Below, one piece after another: positions 18,489 through 27,156 of a stretch of 64,000 nucleotides of DNA; position 1 is the stretch's first letter; each line of letters begins with the position of its first letter. The position numbers and the translations under genes are program-made. The notes under the pieces were generated by a model that saw only the letters and a program-made list of their open reading frames with translations, was not told the origin of the DNA and ran no database searches. This DNA is from Pararhizobium sp. IMCC21322 (GTDB lineage Bacteria; Pseudomonadota; Alphaproteobacteria; Rhizobiales; GCA-2746425). The stretch is from the NCBI RefSeq assembly GCF_030758295.1, contig NZ_CP132335.1:4626412-4690411 (forward strand), read 5' to 3'.

Positions 18489-18693
18489 CCCTGATATCGG
18501 CTTTTGCCTCTGCAATGATATCACTCATCGCCTTGTCGCTGACACCGCTTGAAAAACCCTCTTCAATGGCGTCCTCCAGAGCCTGGCGCTTTTCTTCGGT
18601 TGAAAGCCTATCAAAGGCGCGTTTTTGCGCTTCCGTCGGCACAGCCCACGGATAAACGTTAATCTGAATTGTCTCTAGAACATCGTCTTTCAT
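18478..18693 (-). CDS. ParD-type antitoxin of the truncated toxin
   Basis: A 71-residue protein. ATG 18693 is preferred, although the frame is open for another 43 codons upstream. It carries TEAQKRAFDRLSTEEKRQALEDAIEEGFSSGVSDKAMSDI, a pattern of antitoxins and antitoxin-like addenda in alphaproteobacteria. It overlaps the truncated toxin frame by 11 bp, as in an intact pair. With the toxin truncated, it may persist as an orphan antitoxin. Confidence 0.6.
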   Translation of the reverse strand: MKDDVLETIQINVYPWAVPTEAQKRAFDRLSTEEKRQALEDAIEEGFSSGVSDKAMSDIIAEAKADIRDGA

Positions 18694-18825
18694 AATGTAA
18701 TTATCGCTGAAACCAACCCGATTTGCCAGAATTTTGATGACTTTTGGTGCGGCCTGGGAGCGAACACTGTCATTCTGCATCTGACAGTGGATTTCGACAG
18801 GCATCTTGACGATTAAGACCAATCC

Positions 18826-19395
18826 CTAATGGAGTGTCCGCTCCGACGGCAAAGCCCGCATTCTGCGCGATAGCGTCCATGGGTGCACTTTCAAAGAGGC
18901 CGCCGCATCTTTGATGGTTGTATCGGAGCTATCAATCAATGCTTTTGCGCCACGCACTTGTTCATCGGTAATTTTGGGCGGTCTGCCTAACCGGCTTCCC
19001 CGCTTGCGTGCCATGAGCAGCCCTTCAATCGTACGCTCCGATATCTTGCGCCGTTCCCATTCCGCCGCTGCCGCTCTGCTTTGATATTCGTGATTTCCAT
19101 CTGCTGTGCTGGTGTCGATGTTCATGTTCATGGCCTTGAATTTGATGCCACGCCGCCGAAATTCCTTCTCATAGACAATCGCGTCATATGTTGTCCTGAA
19201 AACCCGATCCAAATCCCAGACAAGAAACGTATCGCCGCACTGTAGCTTTTGGACGATTTCCTCAAATATTGGCCGTTTTGCCGATACAGCAGACAGCACT
19301 TCAACATAAAACGCGTCACATAAGCCTTTCAGCCCCTCAATTTGACGATCAGGCCTCTGCATTTTTGTACTGATCCGAAGATATCCATATATCAT
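18826..19395 (-). CDS. Serine resolvase/invertase family recombinase
   Basis: A 189-residue small serine recombinase. The N-terminus is IYGYLRISTKMQRPDRQIEGL with the catalytic serine at position 9, the central motif is LVWDLDRVFRT, and the E helix includes AAAAEWERRKISERTIEGL. A C-terminal Hin-like helix-turn-helix follows (GRPPKITDEQVRGAKALI, TTIKDAAASLKVHPWTLSRRM). It may resolve multimers of the excised element or invert a segment. No paired recombination sites were found. ATG 19395 is chosen because the conserved domain begins there. Confidence 0.85.
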   Translation of the reverse strand: MIYGYLRISTKMQRPDRQIEGLKGLCDAFYVEVLSAVSAKRPIFEEIVQKLQCGDTFLVWDLDRVFRTTYDAIVYEKEFRRRGIKFKAMNMNIDTSTADGNHEYQSRAAAAEWERRKISERTIEGLLMARKRGSRLGRPPKITDEQVRGAKALIDSSDTTIKDAAASLKVHPWTLSRRMRALPSERTLH

Positions 19396-19584
19396 GTTTT
19401 TCAATGCGTTAGCTACATATAGTCGGTGACAAGCCAACCAACAAAATCGGTCCTTTTCGTGTGATCCTGAATTTGTGAGGAAGCGCCGGGATTGTGTCCA
19501 GCCAAGCCCTTGAAATTGCACGATTACAATTCAATTATAACAAAACCAAGGCATGAGAATCAAATTCCACAATATTGACCGATT

Positions 19585-19944
19585 ATGTTGAATAGAAAAG
19601 TTAATATATTAAGTAAATATAAACAAATATCTGCAATAATACTTCTATGTATATTTGGAAACACTGCCAGGGCGCAGGAAGACGTGATAAATGCCGGGTT
19701 TGTGTTGCATAAAATGGCGGTTGCAGAGCAGTTCGCTTATGTTTCAGGGGTCGTGGAAGGCTTGGCCTACGCACGGTTTTTGCGGGATAAGCCAAATGAG
19801 GATGGGATGAAGTGTATTTATGACTGGTATTATGCGGATAGTGACCGACAGTGGGCGCGAATTGAAACGGTTTTTGGCGCACACTTGGAAAAACCAGTTG
19901 GAGTGTTGCTCCACGTCCTAATCAAAAAAAAGTGTGGTGCGTAG
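19585..19944 (+). CDS. Secreted small protein, Rap1a/immunity-like pattern
   Basis: A 119-residue protein with a signal peptide (ISAIILLCIFGNTARAQ, cleavage after ARA). The mature part has SGVVEGLAYARF, MKCIYDWYY and LLHVLIKKKCG with two cysteines. This arrangement resembles periplasmic Rap1a/Tai-like immunity proteins, but only by eye. Its TAG stop directly abuts the ATG of the next gene. It is AT-rich compared with its neighbours. Confidence 0.6.
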   Translation: MLNRKVNILSKYKQISAIILLCIFGNTARAQEDVINAGFVLHKMAVAEQFAYVSGVVEGLAYARFLRDKPNEDGMKCIYDWYYADSDRQWARIETVFGAHLEKPVGVLLHVLIKKKCGA

Positions 19945-20823
19945 ATGATTGAATTGGTGAGCCATTTTGCAAGCAAGGAACGAAGTCGCAATTTAGAGCC
20001 ACTTCGCCAAAAGCAATGGTTCATCAAGGCAAAACAGGAAGCCAAACAACGCACGGACGTTGAAGATAGACTTGAAGGCGATGTTCTGGCGTTTGCAGCC
20101 GAAACCATCACCGCTACACAAATTCAGATTGAAGCATTTGAAGCCCGTCTTGATAGCTACGGTTCACAGCTTGATAAGAACGAAGCACAGCTGCTTGCAT
20201 ATGACACAGCTATTGTTGAGGCGTTGATGGAAAATCGACGACGTTTAGATCAAATTGGAGACGAACTGAACGAAGTTGACGCTGAACTGGAAAGCTTGCT
20301 TGAACAAGCCCATGTCCATGAAGACGGACGCCGCCTTTTTAAATCGCGAGATGGCTTGTCTGTCATTGATGAAACTGGTGAGAACGTCTCACTTGATGAG
20401 ATTGATGTAGATTCTGTTTTTAGTCCTGCCTCTGAATTATATACGGATGGACTTGCTCGAAGGCGCGATTTACAGGGACAACAGTTGCTTGCCGAACAAG
20501 AACGCAGTGAACTTCTAGACGCACAGGAAGATATTGCCGTTGAACTTGAAGGGATTTCTGAATCCCGCGAAAATCTTGGTCAGGCGCGGGAACGCGCCGC
20601 TTCCGGCGACATGACAGTCAAAGAGATGGAAGAATTCGACGCCGAGCTTGAGGACGCCATGTCCCTGCCAATGCCAAAGATTCCAGCTTCTGCCATGAAA
20701 CATATCACTGGAATTGAAAGCGCGATTGACACGCCAAATGCCACAACCGCCTTTACCAGCAATGCCGATCCAGCCGCAGCATTGCAGTCTCCAAATCATA
20801 ATCCAGCCTTTCAACCTGGCTAG
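19945..20823 (+). CDS. Acidic coiled-coil protein
   Basis: A 292-residue acidic protein, mainly long helices between residues 25 and 220 (for example ENRRRLDQIGDELNEVDAEL and EQERSELLDAQEDIAVELEG), with a disordered C-terminus rich in Asn, Pro and Ala. No membrane segment. The ATG follows the previous stop without a gap, so the two are cotranslated. It may be a structural or scaffold protein. No family was recognised. Confidence 0.65.
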   Translation: MIELVSHFASKERSRNLEPLRQKQWFIKAKQEAKQRTDVEDRLEGDVLAFAAETITATQIQIEAFEARLDSYGSQLDKNEAQLLAYDTAIVEALMENRRRLDQIGDELNEVDAELESLLEQAHVHEDGRRLFKSRDGLSVIDETGENVSLDEIDVDSVFSPASELYTDGLARRRDLQGQQLLAEQERSELLDAQEDIAVELEGISESRENLGQARERAASGDMTVKEMEEFDAELEDAMSLPMPKIPASAMKHITGIESAIDTPNATTAFTSNADPAAALQSPNHNPAFQPG

Positions 20824-20836
20824 ATGCAAAGAAGTT

Positions 20837-21217
20837 TTACGCCGCGTCTTTGCTGCGCTTTTCGTCCCACCGGATGATGGAGCGCACAAGATGAAAAACG
20901 CTTTTGCGGATATTCTCGTCCGGCAACTCCATGATCTCAGCCGCCAGCAACAAGCCGACTTTGTTCGTGTTCGAAGCTGCCGGATGCTGGTCAGTCTCGC
21001 CATAGAAAAAGCCGACAGGCGTATTCAGCGATGCGGCGCATTTGCCGATTGCCTCCGCAGTCAAAGGGATTTCACCCGCTTCATAGCGTTGCATTGTCGG
21101 GGTTGAAACACCCAGTCTCTCGCCCAGAACCTCTTGCGACCACTTGTTGAGACTTCGTATCTGCCGGACACGAAAGCCCAGCTCGACATTGAATTTGTTT
21201 TTCTGTTTCTTTTTCAT
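20837..21217 (-). CDS. XRE-family transcriptional regulator
   Basis: A 126-residue regulator. The helix-turn-helix (FRVRQIRSLNKWSQEVLGERLGVSTPTMQRYEAGEIPLTAEAI in part) occupies residues 14-60. The remainder is helical (VGLLLAAEIMELPDENIRKSVFHLVRSI). ATG 21217 has a G-rich Shine-Dalgarno (GGGGG). It converges with the coiled-coil gene and is preceded by the 146-residue gene (21237), 19 bp away. It may control that small operon. Confidence 0.85.
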   Translation of the reverse strand: MKKKQKNKFNVELGFRVRQIRSLNKWSQEVLGERLGVSTPTMQRYEAGEIPLTAEAIGKCAASLNTPVGFFYGETDQHPAASNTNKVGLLLAAEIMELPDENIRKSVFHLVRSIIRWDEKRSKDAA

Positions 21218-21236
21218 TGCGACCCCCATCATCTGA

Positions 21237-21677
21237 TCAGGCAGCAAACGCCTGGCACAGGGGAGTGCCAGACGTTTGCGGGGAAAGCCGCCTTGAAAGG
21301 TATGACGGCTTTGACAGTGCCGTTTTAACCTTGTGGTATAATGCGTGGTGCAGTTTCATGCTTGTCCAGTAGAGCCGGAAGACACGGTTGAACTCGATCT
21401 CAAGCGTGCGCTCGGCAATGTAGGCGATTTTACCCTCTTTGCGGCTTCGGCGCATTTTTCTCAACTCTTTGGATAAGTCCTGCGCTTCCCCACGGAACAG
21501 CTCCAGCATTTCAGTGCTGGCTTTGAAGGGCATATAGTCCGGCACTGTCGTTTCCGCCGTTGCGCGTTCGATTTGATCCATGATTTCCTGGGCTACAGCC
21601 TCGCCATAGCGTTTTTCGAGCTCTGCTCTGAGCGCCTCATTGTCTTCTTTTTCAGTATTCTTATTAGTATTACTCAT
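21237..21677 (-). CDS. Hypothetical protein cotranscribed with an XRE regulator
   Basis: A 146-residue helical protein. The N-terminus is Asn/Glu-rich (NTNKNTEKEDNEALRAELEK), the middle has RKMRRSRKEGKIAYIAERTLEIEFNRVFRLYW, and the C-terminus is basic. It lies 19 bp upstream of the XRE gene on the same strand. No family was recognised. The long AT-rich gap before it (21678-21803) should hold divergent promoters for this gene and the plus-strand regulator at 21804. Confidence 0.6.
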   Translation of the reverse strand: MSNTNKNTEKEDNEALRAELEKRYGEAVAQEIMDQIERATAETTVPDYMPFKASTEMLELFRGEAQDLSKELRKMRRSRKEGKIAYIAERTLEIEFNRVFRLYWTSMKLHHALYHKVKTALSKPSYLSRRLSPQTSGTPLCQAFAA

Positions 21678-21803
21678 AATAAACCCCCGTGTGTCTCAAC
21701 TAATTAAATATGTAAATTAATAATATGTTGTACTTTCTACAGATATATGGTTAAAGAATGGTTAATATATAGTAATAATAGAAATTAAATTCCGGTATAG
21801 ACA

Positions 21804-22460
21804 ATGATTACTAAAGAACAATTACGCGCAGCAAGAGGTTTGGCGGGCTTCGAGCAAAAATTCGTTGCTGAGAATATCGGCGTAGACCCGAAAACTATTT
21901 CCAATATCGAAAATGGAAAGGGCAATGTTTCAAGCCCCCATGCTGCAAAGCTCGTCAATTTCTATGAAACCCGCGGCGTCGAATTTACCGATCACAATGG
22001 GGTCCGGCAAATCCCTTCGGGTGTTCGGGTCTATCGTGGAAACGCTGAGTTCCGCCAATTCTATGACGATATCTACGAAACAGCCCGGAAGGTCGGCGGC
22101 GAGATATGCCTTTACAATGCCGCATCACACCTTGTCATCGGCGCTTTGGGTGCTGACTTCGTGAAGGTTCAACAAGAACGTATGCTGGCGTTGAAAGACA
22201 AGAAGCCCAATCAGTTTAGATACCGGGTCATTTTTGCGGAAGGTGACGGCACATTTTTTGGCGCGTCCTATTGCGAATATCGCTGGATAAATCCCGAACA
22301 TTTCAATGATACGGCTACCTTTGTCTACGGCGACAAGGTGGGCATTGCCACGTTTGAGAACAACGACGTCATGGTTGTTGTTATCAAGAATGCCGGTTTT
22401 GCCGAGTCCCTGAAAAAGCAGTTCAGCTTGCAGTGGCAATTGACGCATGAGCCAAAGTGA
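21804..22460 (+). CDS. XRE regulator with TrmB/PLD-like sensor domain
   Basis: A 218-residue protein. The N-terminal helix-turn-helix (LRAARGLAGFEQKFVAENIGVDPKTISNIENGKG in part, residues 6-45) is joined to a C-terminal domain with FRQFYDDIYETARKVGGEICL, YRWINPEHFNDTATFVYGDKVGIATF and SLKKQFSLQWQLT. The latter resembles the C-terminal phospholipase-D-like fold of TrmB-type regulators. It probably senses a small ligand. The stop overlaps the next ATG as TGATG, so an acetyltransferase-like partner is coupled to it. Confidence 0.75.
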   Translation: MITKEQLRAARGLAGFEQKFVAENIGVDPKTISNIENGKGNVSSPHAAKLVNFYETRGVEFTDHNGVRQIPSGVRVYRGNAEFRQFYDDIYETARKVGGEICLYNAASHLVIGALGADFVKVQQERMLALKDKKPNQFRYRVIFAEGDGTFFGASYCEYRWINPEHFNDTATFVYGDKVGIATFENNDVMVVVIKNAGFAESLKKQFSLQWQLTHEPK

Positions 22461-23023
22461 TGCTCGGGACAATCAAACGCACGCATTTCTTGAAGACCAG
22501 GGATCAGTTCAATGCGCGTGGCGTTTGCGCGAAACACAGATTGGTTGAAGTCACTCCTAATCCGAAGAATATTGTTGACCGTGTGTCGCGCATACCGTGG
22601 AATTGGATCAACAAGGAACTTTACGATGTTGATGTTTTAACCGCGCGGATCAAAAATCAAAATATGCGCTTGTTTGATTTTGTTGAGGCTGGAAAACAGA
22701 TTGGCTATTGTATCGCTGTACCCCCGGATCAAAATATTGCCAGGACGTTTCTTACGGCGGTAAGGCCGAAAAACCCGATTGAGATTGAGAATATCGCCCT
22801 GTTCCCCGAACATGCTGGCAATGGCAGAGGCCGTAGCGTGGTAAATCTCATGATGGGTAAGTTGTTTGAAGACGGTCATGATGTCGTGTGTCTGAATACC
22901 AGCGAAACAAATTATCCAACATTATCCGCATTCTATGAGCGCATCGGAATGACCAATGTGGGGCAGGATGAAATACCGGACTTCAACATCAGGACGCGTC
23001 AGCCAGCATGCATCGTGGCTTGA
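22460..23023 (+). CDS. GNAT-family N-acetyltransferase
   Basis: A 187-residue protein. The acetyl-CoA binding region is recognisable as IENIALFPEHAGNGRGRSVVNLMMGKLFEDGHD (about residues 112-145; the G-x-G-R-G loop is NGRGRS), followed by LNTSETNYPTLSAFYERIGM. The start ATG lies inside the previous stop (TGATG). It should acetylate an unknown small molecule or protein. Its coupling to a ligand-sensing regulator suggests that the substrate or product is what the regulator reads. Confidence 0.75.
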   Translation: MLGTIKRTHFLKTRDQFNARGVCAKHRLVEVTPNPKNIVDRVSRIPWNWINKELYDVDVLTARIKNQNMRLFDFVEAGKQIGYCIAVPPDQNIARTFLTAVRPKNPIEIENIALFPEHAGNGRGRSVVNLMMGKLFEDGHDVVCLNTSETNYPTLSAFYERIGMTNVGQDEIPDFNIRTRQPACIVA

Positions 23024-23069
23024 TCTGATTGCTGCATTGCGTCCTGCGCAAATCCCACGTTCAAGAGCT

Positions 23070-23085
23070 ACGCAAGAATTTGCGT
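23070..23085. promoter_or_regulatory. Short dyad in the 310-bp gap before an XRE gene
   Basis: ACGCAA and TTGCGT face each other across four bases, with a third TTGCGT just downstream (23087-23092). The gap 23024-23333 has no supported gene, so this may be the operator of the XRE regulator at 23334. Confidence 0.3.
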
Positions 23086-23333
23086 GTTGCGTAATGGTGC
23101 TACGTTGGCAACCGCGCCACACGCACAAAATGCTGCCTATGGCATGGTTTCTCTTGAGCGTTGATCCAAAGATCTGCGATTATCTTTTGATGAGCGAAAC
23201 AAAAACCATCACCCAACATCACAGAACAATGCGATATTTCCCCATCGCTTGTGCAGATCGGGGGAAAGCCAGCCGAAAGCGATTTGGGGTGTGTAGGCTT
23301 TCCTCCGGTTTCATGCGCTTTTGAAAGCCTGAA

Positions 23334-23723
23334 ATGCGCCTGGTAGATCAAGATATTGAAAAACTAATCGGGCAACGCCTAAAGAAGGCACGGCTTGAGG
23401 CAGGTCTGACGCAAGCCGCTCTAGCTGAAAAAATTGGGGTCAAATTCCAACAACTTCAAAAATATGAGTCCGGCAAGAACAGGATTTCATCATCCAAATT
23501 GTTGCAATCCGCTATCATCCTGGATCAACCAGTGAGTTATTTTTTGTGTGATGCGCGTGCCGTTTTGACGGGCAGGCAACTATTATCAGAGCCGCGAAGC
23601 TTAGATGATGATGAAACGATTTTTAGCTATGGCCTTATCGTTCATCAAATACGCGACCCAGCATTCAGGCGATCTTTTATCAATCTCATTCGCCGCCACA
23701 ACAAAATTGCTGAAATCACCTAA
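23334..23723 (+). CDS. XRE-family transcriptional regulator
   Basis: A 129-residue regulator with a canonical XRE helix-turn-helix (IGQRLKKARLEAGLTQAALAEKIGVKFQQLQKYESGKNRIS in part, residues 12-52). A short C-terminal helical region includes RDPAFRRSFINLIRRHNKIAEI. The pattern is typical of alphaproteobacterial regulators of plasmids and ICEs. The start is ATG 23334. No partner gene is adjacent. The following DNA is the boundary with IS-rich cargo. Confidence 0.85.
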   Translation: MRLVDQDIEKLIGQRLKKARLEAGLTQAALAEKIGVKFQQLQKYESGKNRISSSKLLQSAIILDQPVSYFLCDARAVLTGRQLLSEPRSLDDDETIFSYGLIVHQIRDPAFRRSFINLIRRHNKIAEIT

Positions 23724-23914
23724 ATTGGTTTCAGCCCATCCTGTTTAGCCCCGCGCGCAACAATCTTGAGGCTGCTATCTGGCAGAGGCCGCTGTAATGT
23801 AACGGCTTCATCCCGTTGAAGCCACCGGACAATGCCGCTATTTGAGAGCTGCCAGAAAAGAAAATTGAAAAGTGTTAAACATTTCCAGAGTGTTGCCGTT
23901 GAGGGAGAATCAAA

Positions 23915-24339
23915 GTGGCAATGTGTGGATATCGAACTGGCGTGATATGGGACCCGACGCGCCCGAACTGGCAAAACAATGGCGAACGCCCAATTGCATG
24001 GTCAGCGTGGTATCCCACAGATGACATAGGCAGCGTCCAAATACCTTCCGGGCATTTCTTTGAATTGGGCGATGTGATCCAGAATGCCGCTCTTACCTCG
24101 CAGAAAAGGTTGCCAGTTGTATTGCTCTCCCATGGCACTGGCGGAACGGCAGAGAGCGTGAGTTGGCTTGCATGGGCACTCGCTTGCGAAGGCTATGTGG
24201 TTACTGGAGCAAATCACCACGGCAACACGGGCTTGGAACCATACCTTGCAGAAGGCTTCCTATGTTGGTGGGAGCGCGCACCAGACCTTTCGATGTTGCT
24301 TACATCACTAGGGGCAACCGGTTTTTTCGCGGACCAACT
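23915..24339 (+). pseudogene. Dienelactone hydrolase-like alpha/beta hydrolase, truncated by IS5
   Basis: A frame from GTG 23915 (GAGGGAG upstream) with the N-terminal part of a predicted dienelactone-hydrolase-type alpha/beta hydrolase: YRTGVIWDPTRPNWQ, RPIAWSAWYPTD, and VVLLSHGTGGTAESVSWLAWALACEGY, which is the oxyanion-hole strand. It reaches FFADQL and then runs into the left end of the IS at 24340. The nucleophile elbow and the rest of the fold are missing and do not reappear beyond the IS, so DNA was deleted as well as interrupted. Confidence 0.7.
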
Positions 24340-25640
24340 GGAAACTTCTAAAAACCTCGCCTGGTCCCTCATTTTTTGATTCACTATCCCAAATCGCTGA
24401 TTTGGAGATTGATTGTGTCAGGACAGGCTGGGTTTTGGGATGTTGATGATCGCTATGAGCTGCTGAGCCGGTCGGGAGACCCGCTGGAAAGTCTTGAGCG
24501 GATCGTGCCATGGGATGTTTTTCGCAAGCCGTTGGCCAAGGCGCTGAAGCGTTCGGACGGTGCGAAGGGCGGCAGACCGCCGTTTGACAGCGTGATGATG
24601 TTCAAGGTTCTTGTTCTGCAGACGCTGTATAATCTGGGCGATGACCAGACCGAATTCATGATCAACGACCGGTTGTCCTTCATGCGGTTTCTGGGGTTGA
24701 GACTCGGTGACAAAGTGCCGGATGCCAAGACGATCTGGCTGTTTCGCGAGCACCTCACGCAGGCCAGCGCCGTGGATAATCTGTTTGCCCGGTTCGACAA
24801 GCACCTTGCAAAGAACGGTTATCTGGCGATGGGCGGTCAGCTTGTCGATGCCACCATTGTAGCCGCTCCCAAGCAGCGCATCACCAAGGACGAAAAGGCC
24901 GCCATCAAGGCGGGCAAGACCGTCGATGAGATCTGGCCGGATGAGCCCAACAAGGCGGCGCAGAAAGATGTGAGCGCTCGCTGGACGGTCAAATATTCCA
25001 AGGCCAAGGCTGTACCCGATGGTCAAAAGCTACAGCGTGATATCGCCATCCCTTCGTTTGGTTACAAAAATCACATTGCCATCGACCGGGAGCTTGGTCT
25101 GATCCGTTCGTGGAAAGTGACCGATGCGGCCCGCTACGACGGGGCGCAGCTTGCCGATCTGGCGACCCGCAACAACACCGCGTCTGGCGTGTGGGCAGAC
25201 ACGGCCTATTGCTCGAAGAAGAACAAGGCATGGCTCGCCAAAAACGGTTTTCACTCGCACATACACACCAAAAAGCCGAAGGGGCGTGACATGTCTGGCC
25301 GAGCGCGCGAGGCCAACATCAGGCGCTCCCGAATTCGTTCCTTTGTCGAGCATCCGTTTGCCCGTATCAAAAATGTGATGGGATTATTCATCCGCACTAT
25401 CGGCATCAAGCGGGCAACCACAAAGATCGGATTGGCCAATCTGGTCTACAATTTCCAGAGGATGATGTGGATCAACAGGAAACGTGCGCCTGCATGAGGC
25501 GAAAACACCCTGCAAAGGAATATCCAACCCAAAAGCCGCAGCCAGCAACGTCAAATCGACGGCGCTTAAACACCCATCAGGACATCACCTTGGGACACAG
25601 CTATGCCATACGCAGAAATAGGTGGTTTTTAGAGGTGTCC
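24340..25640 (+). mobile_element. IS5-family insertion sequence, about 1.3 kb
   Basis: The ends are imperfect inverted repeats: GGAAACTTCTAAAAACC (24340-24356) and the complement of GGACACCTCTAAAAACC (25624-25640). One intact transposase lies between them. No clean target duplication was seen, in line with deletion of flanking DNA. Confidence 0.8.
24415..25497 (+). CDS. IS5-family transposase
   Basis: A 360-residue DDE transposase. GTG 24415 is chosen because GGAG lies 8 bases upstream and family similarity begins there (GQAGFWDVDDRYELLSRSGDPL). It has the usual N-terminal region (GGRPPFDSVMMFKVLVLQTLYNL). The catalytic core includes GQLVDATIVAAPKQR, GYKNHIAID, VWADTAYCSKKN and the C-terminal RSFVEHPFARIKNVMGLFIRTIG with the Glu of the DDE triad. 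The frame is intact, so the element may be active. Confidence 0.92.
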   Translation: MSGQAGFWDVDDRYELLSRSGDPLESLERIVPWDVFRKPLAKALKRSDGAKGGRPPFDSVMMFKVLVLQTLYNLGDDQTEFMINDRLSFMRFLGLRLGDKVPDAKTIWLFREHLTQASAVDNLFARFDKHLAKNGYLAMGGQLVDATIVAAPKQRITKDEKAAIKAGKTVDEIWPDEPNKAAQKDVSARWTVKYSKAKAVPDGQKLQRDIAIPSFGYKNHIAIDRELGLIRSWKVTDAARYDGAQLADLATRNNTASGVWADTAYCSKKNKAWLAKNGFHSHIHTKKPKGRDMSGRAREANIRRSRIRSFVEHPFARIKNVMGLFIRTIGIKRATTKIGLANLVYNFQRMMWINRKRAPA

Positions 25641-25745
25641 AATTGGGTGGAAAGGGAAATTAAATTTTGACATTGAAGAAATCGCTCCATTCAATCACAA
25701 AGTCAGTTATTAAATAATAGGATATTAGAATATAGAGGTTACACG

Positions 25746-26183
25746 ATGAAAACAAATTTACCGTTATTGACAACTATGTTCATTCTAGGTTTTTTGAATA
25801 TAGTATACGCCAATTCTCATGAACGCGAAAGAATTTCTGAACAAGATGAATATTGTCGAGGGGATGTGGCGCTTGTTAAGACCGGTGAGATTGTCTTTAA
25901 ACAGTGCCGCTCTTGCCATCAATTTGGCCCTGCAGCGAAACACGGTGTTGGCCCCGTCTTAAATGATGTGCTTAACTCTGCTGCCGGTAGCAAAATAGAG
26001 TACAAATACTCAGATGCTTTTAAAAAGGTTTCGGCTCGCGGATTGCGCTGGGATATTCTAAATATCAATGAATTTTTGATCCATCCAGGGAAGTTCATCC
26101 CTGGAACTGCTATGAAATTTCGCGGATTGAGCTATGAAGGTGACAGACAAGCTGTGATCGCATTTTTGGCCTGCTCCAAATGA
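25746..26183 (+). CDS. Class I c-type cytochrome
   Basis: A 145-residue exported protein with a signal peptide (LLTTMFILGFLNIVYANS). Haem is attached at CRSCH (about residues 54-58), and the Met ligand lies in PGTAMKFRG (about residues 118-126). The fold is cytochrome c2-like (GPVLNDVLNSAAG, YSDAFKK, FLIHPGKFIPGT). It should carry electrons in the periplasm. It stands alone in AT-rich cargo next to a leucine-rich-repeat protein, with no electron-transfer partner nearby. Confidence 0.88.
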   Translation: MKTNLPLLTTMFILGFLNIVYANSHERERISEQDEYCRGDVALVKTGEIVFKQCRSCHQFGPAAKHGVGPVLNDVLNSAAGSKIEYKYSDAFKKVSARGLRWDILNINEFLIHPGKFIPGTAMKFRGLSYEGDRQAVIAFLACSK

Positions 26184-26257
26184 ATCTAAACTCCTGCAGA
26201 CATTTGGGAATAGCCTAAACGACGGCGCCGAAACAGCGCCATCGCGTTCTAAATATT

Positions 26258-26962
26258 CTATCTGATTATAAAATTTGATCTTTCAGAGAACATAGGCTGT
26301 AGTTTTTCAATTACAGAACTTTCCCCAATCCAATAGTATTGGAGCATGGGAAGCTTCACTGCGACTTCGTAATTTTCGACTGGATTGTCGCGAACGTTAA
26401 GAAGGGACATCTTACTCATTTCGAGAATGGGACTTAAATCCGAAATGCGATTATTTTCCAACTCCAATATTTCAATATTTCTAAGACCAGACAACGCCGA
26501 AATGTCCGAGATTTGGTTGTGATCCAACTCCAACTCTATTAGATTGGTTAGTCCGGCGAACGCGCTCACATCGCTCAGCAAATTATTTTCCATCTGCACG
26601 CGTTCAAGCGATGTTATTCTAGAGACAGCTGAGATGTCCACCAGGTCATTGTCACACATCCAAAGTTTCTTCAGATTCTGCAATTCAGCTAGAGGCGCTA
26701 AATCTTGAATACGGTTGAAATCAAGCTCGACCTCTTCTAAATTTACGGCATACTCAAGTCCCTTGGCACTAGTTATTCCTAGGCTCACAGCGGACAAGAC
26801 CGTGAGTTTCTCCATGTCTGCGGACGTCGGATCGGATACACCTAGTGTTTCCTCAACCGCAGCTTTGAGGTTTGGGTCGCCAAACTCAACGGACTGTGAA
26901 TAGCCTGACGTTGAAATCGTCAATAAGAGAGCCGCAGAAATTACAGTTCTTTTGAATAACAT
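26258..26962 (-). CDS. Secreted leucine-rich-repeat protein
   Basis: A 234-residue protein. A signal peptide (TVISAALLLTISTSGYSQS) is followed by about seven internalin-type 22-residue LRRs, such as LAELQNLKKLWMCDNDLVDIS and FAGLTNLIELELDHNQISDIS (in part). It probably folds as a short exported solenoid for protein binding. Bacterial LRRs of this type are scattered and often horizontally acquired. It converges with the cytochrome gene. Its partner is unknown. Confidence 0.85.
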   Translation of the reverse strand: MLFKRTVISAALLLTISTSGYSQSVEFGDPNLKAAVEETLGVSDPTSADMEKLTVLSAVSLGITSAKGLEYAVNLEEVELDFNRIQDLAPLAELQNLKKLWMCDNDLVDISAVSRITSLERVQMENNLLSDVSAFAGLTNLIELELDHNQISDISALSGLRNIEILELENNRISDLSPILEMSKMSLLNVRDNPVENYEVAVKLPMLQYYWIGESSVIEKLQPMFSERSNFIIR

Positions 26963-27156
26963 AGTCTCACCCCTTGTGAAATTTTCATCACTTACGCGTC
27001 AGCGCGCGTGTATAGTATGACGTTAAAGGTGCAGTAAATCAATATTTCGTGTAAAAGGTGCATTGCTGTCGATAAAAAGATATTTGTAAATATCACTCTA
27101 AGCTTAGGGTGTGGCCTCAATTGGCCCAGCATCTAAATGCAAAGAGTTGGACCAAT

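Noticed and set aside
24331-25648. CCAACTGG and CCAATTGG at the two IS5 borders as a target duplication
   Set aside because: The two differ and extend into the inverted repeats, so they do not form a clean duplication.
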